From DTU080 sp050945315 (GTDB lineage Bacteria; Bacillota; Limnochordia; DTU080), in assembly GCA_050945315.1 (NCBI GenBank), contig JBMNSS010000122.1, positions 1 to 8,219 on the forward strand: DNA of 8,219 nucleotides, in the 5' to 3' direction. Both the position numbers and the translations under genes were made by a program. Of the stretch, positions 6,660 through 8,219 are shown piece after piece (within the stretch, counting starts at the first letter, position 1; the number at the start of each line of letters is the position of its first letter). The notes beneath the pieces are model-generated. The model was not told the DNA's origin. It saw nothing but the letters and a program-made list of their open reading frames with translations, and made no database searches.

Positions 6660-6988
6660 ACCTAAAAATGCCGGTTCCTTCGATCACTGCTACGGGGAGC
6701 GGTTCCGGACACATGTGCCGCGTGGACAAACACGGCTTTCCCCGCTGTAAGCCGAAGGCGCTACAACGCGTAAACGGTTCTCAAACCGGAGATATGGTCC
6801 GTGTGGTGATTGAGAAGGGGAAATACCGGGGCGTACACGAGGGTCGTGTAGTGGTCCGGGAGCGAGGCTACTATGATAGAGTGACCCCTGTGGGTGAGGG
6901 AATCACGACATCATGGAAGAGATTCAGCTTGCTGCAGCGATTCGGCGGCTACGCTTACGACTGTCGCCGCACAGCGTCGAGTGTTTGA
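6641..6988 (+). pseudogene. iscB: C-terminal fragment of the broken iscB gene
   Basis: In the second reading frame, from about 6641, the sequence encodes AEVVLNLKM, then SITATGSGSGHMCRVDKHGFPR, whose middle matches the IATGxGxxxMCRVDKYGFPR-type motif of IscB C-termini. It continues with VNGSQTGDMVRVVIEKGKY, GVHEGRVVVR, and GITTSWKRFSLLQRFGGYAY. This is the C-terminal domain that contacts the omega-RNA and target-side DNA. Intact family members have about 70 more residues between the HNH domain and this point, including the RuvC-III H..D motif; these are absent, so a deletion also broke the frame. A GTG at 6653 exists but has no clear ribosome binding site, and separate translation is doubtful. 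Stop at 6986-6988. Confidence 0.8.
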
Positions 6989-7000
6989 ACGAGAAGACCG

Positions 7001-7136
7001 CCGCCGACCATCGGGCGCGAAAGCACCATGACTATCGCTACGGCGATTCGGCGGGGTCGTACCATCCGTGGTACTCCGCGGAGAAGTCTGCAGCGCGGTG
7101 AGCAGCGGCGTGAGCAGGGTGTTCGCACACTCCTGC
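7001..7136. repeat. Cluster of compact inverted repeats downstream of iscB remnant
   Basis: Several hairpins in 136 bases without a gene. CCGCCGA (7001-7007) pairs with TCGGCGG (7048-7054), enclosing ATCGC-TACG-GCGAT (7034-7047). Next are GTACCA-TCCG-TGGTAC (7059-7074) and the palindrome TCCGCGGA (7075-7082). GCAGGGTGT (7114-7122) pairs with 7127-7136 over TCGC, with one bulged base. None has a T tract on either strand. They could be subterminal hairpins of the IscB element, a REP-like unit, or a weak two-way transcription barrier ahead of the convergent methyltransferase gene. Confidence 0.55.
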
Positions 7137-7168
7137 CCAGCCACCCCTGCCCAAAGGTGAGTCTCCAC

Positions 7169-7936
7169 TCACGCCTTCCGCAACTGATAGATGATGAAAT
7201 TGGGCACCCGTTGCTCGTCATCCAACTCCGGGTACTCTGAAAGGCGCTCGTCCGAGACCGTAGGTTCAATGAGACCTTCAAGGAAAAAACCCTCGCTCAA
7301 AAAGGTCCGAATATACGTGGAGAGCGTCCGATGGAAGTTGGTGAAATCAACGCCCATCATCCTCCACCGCCGCACGCCCTCATCGAAATAGCGGTCCAGG
7401 ATGACGTGTTCCTTTTCACCGTCAGGAGTCCGCTGCCAGCCGCCCCCGGCGGACCGCATCGGGTGCAGATTGGCGATGACAAATCTCCCTCCCCTTCTCA
7501 GTACACGACATACCTCTCGAGTGTTGGCTCTGAAGTCGGGAAGATCACACTGGTTGAGATAAGATACCGCCAGATCAAAAGACTCATCATCGAGAAATCC
7601 CAGATCCTGAACATCCGCTACCCGATACTCATCCCGATCACTCTGCAAAGCTTGCGCTGCGGTGATCATCGGCGGGCACAAATCCAAGCCTAGTACATAG
7701 CCGGCCCCCCGCTCCACCAGTATCCTGCAGAAACGTCCTTCCCCGCATCCGCAGTCCAGAATGCGCAAGCCTCGCACGTCTCCGCAGGCTACGAGCGTCG
7801 GTTCATCAAGCAATCCGTTGCGCGTCGGGTTGCGCCCTTCTCTGGCCTCTTTGATCCAGGCCGGAGCCAGGGCCAACCACTCGCGCTGAAGATCCTCTCG
7901 TCTAATGTCAGTCACTATTGTATCGAAGCCCTCCAT
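7169..7936 (-). CDS. Class I SAM-dependent methyltransferase
   Basis: A 255-residue cytoplasmic Rossmann-fold methyltransferase of the small-molecule (Methyltransf_11/25, UbiG-like) type; acceptor unknown. Motif I is ILDCGCGEGRF (59-69), the acidic ribose-binding residue is D85 in GLDLCPPM, motif II-like VADVQDL has D108, motif IV is FDLAVSYL (120-127), and VLRRGGRFVIANLHP (145-159) is the usual strand after it. The C-terminal part (about 195-230, with FHRTLSTYIRTF) resembles the substrate cap of this group. ATG 7936 is given as start, though its ribosome binding site is weak. GTG at 7915-7913 (codon 8) is an alternative: it overlaps by one base the TAG of the upstream solute-binding gene, hinting at translational coupling. 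Either way the two genes overlap and are probably co-transcribed. Confidence 0.92.
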   Translation of the reverse strand: MEGFDTIVTDIRREDLQREWLALAPAWIKEAREGRNPTRNGLLDEPTLVACGDVRGLRILDCGCGEGRFCRILVERGAGYVLGLDLCPPMITAAQALQSDRDEYRVADVQDLGFLDDESFDLAVSYLNQCDLPDFRANTREVCRVLRRGGRFVIANLHPMRSAGGGWQRTPDGEKEHVILDRYFDEGVRRWRMMGVDFTNFHRTLSTYIRTFLSEGFFLEGLIEPTVSDERLSEYPELDDEQRVPNFIIYQLRKA

Positions 7937-8219
7937 TCGTCCAATAGTCGGTTCCAGATGGGATGGACTTGCTCCAAGGCCGTCTGTGGAGCGATACGCA
8001 TATCATAGACCTGAAGCATGAGATGCCCCAACTCTTGCTGCGCCACGTTCCGCGGAGGGGGAATCACGGAGTTTTGCAGGTACGGCAGGATGTTGTACCA
8101 TAGCTCGATGCCCGGCTGCACCGTGGTCATGCGCTGCAACATGTCCAGACGTCCTGCAAAGTGCCAGCCAATGCGCTGGAGTTCAAAGATCACCTCATCA
8201 CTGGTCAGAAGCGAAATGA
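7915..8219 (-). CDS. Extracellular solute-binding protein, C-terminal part (runs off window)
   Basis: The frame is open to the right window edge; the GTG at 8193 is just an in-frame codon, so only the last 100 or so residues are seen. SLLTSDEVIFELQRIGWHFAGRLDML matches in layout the C-terminal lobe of family 1 binding proteins (pattern LTSPEVQ...GWxPxRxDV), and TALEQVHPIWNRLLDEW matches their final helix, comparable to the ALDEAERVANAIL end of the protein at the left edge. The intervening IPPPRNVAQQELGHLMLQVY fits the proline-bearing loop and helix before it. No enzyme motif is present. It overlaps the methyltransferase start by 22 bases. Family assignment comes from the C-terminus alone. Confidence 0.72.
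   Translation of the reverse strand, partial: ISLLTSDEVIFELQRIGWHFAGRLDMLQRMTTVQPGIELWYNILPYLQNSVIPPPRNVAQQELGHLMLQVYDMRIAPQTALEQVHPIWNRLLDEWRASIQ

Larger units (their letters stand above)
5716..6988 (+). mobile_element. Remnant of an IscB (OMEGA, IS200/IS605-associated) element
   Basis: A structured RNA region directly upstream of a broken iscB gene on the same strand, the standard layout of these elements. IscB proteins work with an omega-RNA encoded upstream to cut DNA opposite a guide at the RNA's 5' end. No TnpA transposase lies nearby, so the element is or was non-autonomous. The left limit is set at the first strong RNA stem and the right limit at the end of the iscB remnant; the true element ends may extend left into a guide segment and right into the hairpins at 7001-7136. 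The upstream neighbour ends with its own terminator, so the element seems to have landed between finished genes. Confidence 0.65.

Noticed and set aside
5667..7136. A CRISPR array or Cas9 locus, suggested by the RuvC/HNH nuclease.
   Set aside because: No spaced direct repeats are present. The protein has the IscB layout (PLMP-type N-terminus, short bridge segment, small HNH, IscB C-terminus) without Cas9 recognition lobes.
7157..7172. GTGAG/CTCAC inverted repeat overlapping the methyltransferase stop codon, as a terminator for that gene.
   Set aside because: Only five base pairs, it includes the stop codon, and just three T residues follow on the minus strand.

Overview
The window reads as bacterial chromosomal DNA from a free-living heterotroph, probably of metagenomic origin. 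No gene here lets me name a phylum. Five of the seven translational starts I could place are GTG (three with clear Shine-Dalgarno sites). Solute-binding proteins of sugar ABC transporters sit at both edges. Gene order is loose: genes lie on both strands with gaps of 180-380 bases, and no long operon is seen.

Layout. At 2-1162 (+) lies the 5'-truncated gene of a family 1 extracellular solute-binding protein. After a 328-base gap comes a PHP-type metal-dependent hydrolase with a carbohydrate-binding-like module inserted in the PHP fold (1491-3023, +), followed by a GC-rich hairpin. On the minus strand is a likely two-gene operon: a NUDIX-fold protein (3826-4335) upstream of a DUF1801 protein (3355-3768). 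A divergent intergenic region leads to a Gfo/Idh/MocA NAD(P)-dependent oxidoreductase (4574-5590, +), closed by a strong intrinsic terminator.

The most notable stretch is about 5716-6988: the remains of an IscB element, the OMEGA-type, IS200/IS605-associated RNA-guided nuclease ancestral to Cas9. It has a structured, apparently well kept omega-RNA (HEARO) region directly upstream. The iscB gene is broken: a 2-nt loss and a nearby deletion compensate each other, so the RuvC-I/arginine-rich N-terminus and a complete HNH domain share one 230-codon frame. A further deletion removed the RuvC-III region and put the C-terminal domain in another frame. No TnpA transposase is visible. A cluster of compact hairpins follows (7001-7136).

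At the right edge, on the minus strand, are the C-terminus of a second solute-binding protein (7915-8219, running off the window) and an overlapping class I SAM-dependent methyltransferase (7169-7936). The solute-binding proteins, PHP hydrolase and Gfo/Idh oxidoreductase suggest uptake and processing of carbohydrate or polyol compounds. That link rests on family membership only, since no permease, ATPase or catabolic enzyme of known specificity is present.
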